Shown in pieces: positions 63,995-64,000 of a stretch of DNA of 64,000 nucleotides. Each line of letters opens with the position of its first letter. Positions within the stretch are counted from its first letter, which is position 1. The position numbers and the translations under genes are program-made. Source of the stretch: Martelella limonii (lineage in GTDB: Bacteria > Pseudomonadota > Alphaproteobacteria > Rhizobiales > Rhizobiaceae); contig NZ_JABUOU010000010.1 of NCBI RefSeq assembly GCF_013344475.1, forward strand, positions 62,001 through 126,000, read 5' to 3'. The notes below the pieces were generated by a model. The model was not told where the DNA came from and did no database searches. It worked only from the letters and a program-made list of their open reading frames with translations.

Positions 63995-64000
63995 GGCGCG

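Overview
The window is GC-rich, densely coding DNA from an alphaproteobacterium of the order Hyphomicrobiales (Rhizobiales), most likely Rhizobiaceae-like. The reasons are the aglR-aglEFGAK alpha-glucoside operon beside zwf-pgl-edd (the arrangement known from Sinorhizobium meliloti), BTLCP and Omp25/RopB-type proteins, and intergenic palindromic repeats of the rhizobial kind. The genus cannot be fixed from the sequence alone. I see no rRNA, tRNA, insertion sequence, prophage or CRISPR array. The region reads as chromosomal core with catabolic operons inserted.

Layout. 1-5730: 3' end of an RpoH-type sigma factor, a lipoprotein M48 protease, and the thiBPQ thiamine importer under a TPP riboswitch. 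5961-11725: an FKBP isomerase, then osmoregulated periplasmic glucan synthesis (opgG/D, a 58-residue protein, opgH, opgC). 11717-18268: a DHA2 efflux pump divergent from a MarR regulator across a perfect palindrome, thiamine pyrophosphokinase, an ABC-F ATPase, a gamma-glutamylcyclotransferase-like protein and an AI-2E/PerM-type membrane protein. 18490-26189: an RbsABC-type sugar importer with a TIM-barrel isomerase, a Gfo/Idh/MocA dehydrogenase and a GH1 beta-glucosidase. 26376-29852: a compact four-gene operon (flavoprotein, Rid protein, DUF1028, M20 amidohydrolase) of unknown substrate. 29849-32185: sirtuin, BTLCP protease and alpha/beta hydrolase on the minus strand.

32351-39450: infC-rpmI-rplT, then pheS and pheT separated by three small genes (ASCH, DUF4160, DUF2442) and a repeat, then ubiG. 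39474-47445: aglR and divergent aglEFGAK. 47775-55672 (all minus): an outer-membrane protein, the Entner-Doudoroff operon zwf-pgl-edd and a puuA/puuB-like pair. 55778-63994: a YhiN-type flavoprotein, a LysR regulator with a promoter that predicts a leaderless mRNA, an AsmA-like protein, rpsU with a small basic protein, a luciferase-like oxidoreductase and an AgcS amino-acid/sodium symporter.

How it works together. The agl operon imports and hydrolyses alpha-glucosides, and zwf-pgl-edd sends the glucose 6-phosphate into the Entner-Doudoroff route. The same 12-bp palindrome lies upstream of aglE and of the GH1 gene, with a near copy in the aglR-aglE region, which suggests that one LacI-family repressor ties alpha- and beta-glucoside use together. 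The thiamine importer and thiamine pyrophosphokinase supply TPP. The least explained parts are the flavoprotein-Rid-DUF1028-M20 operon, the small-gene island between pheS and pheT, the 22-bp direct repeat before rpsU, the small ORF between opgG and opgH, and the leaderless LysR gene with its divergent small ORF.
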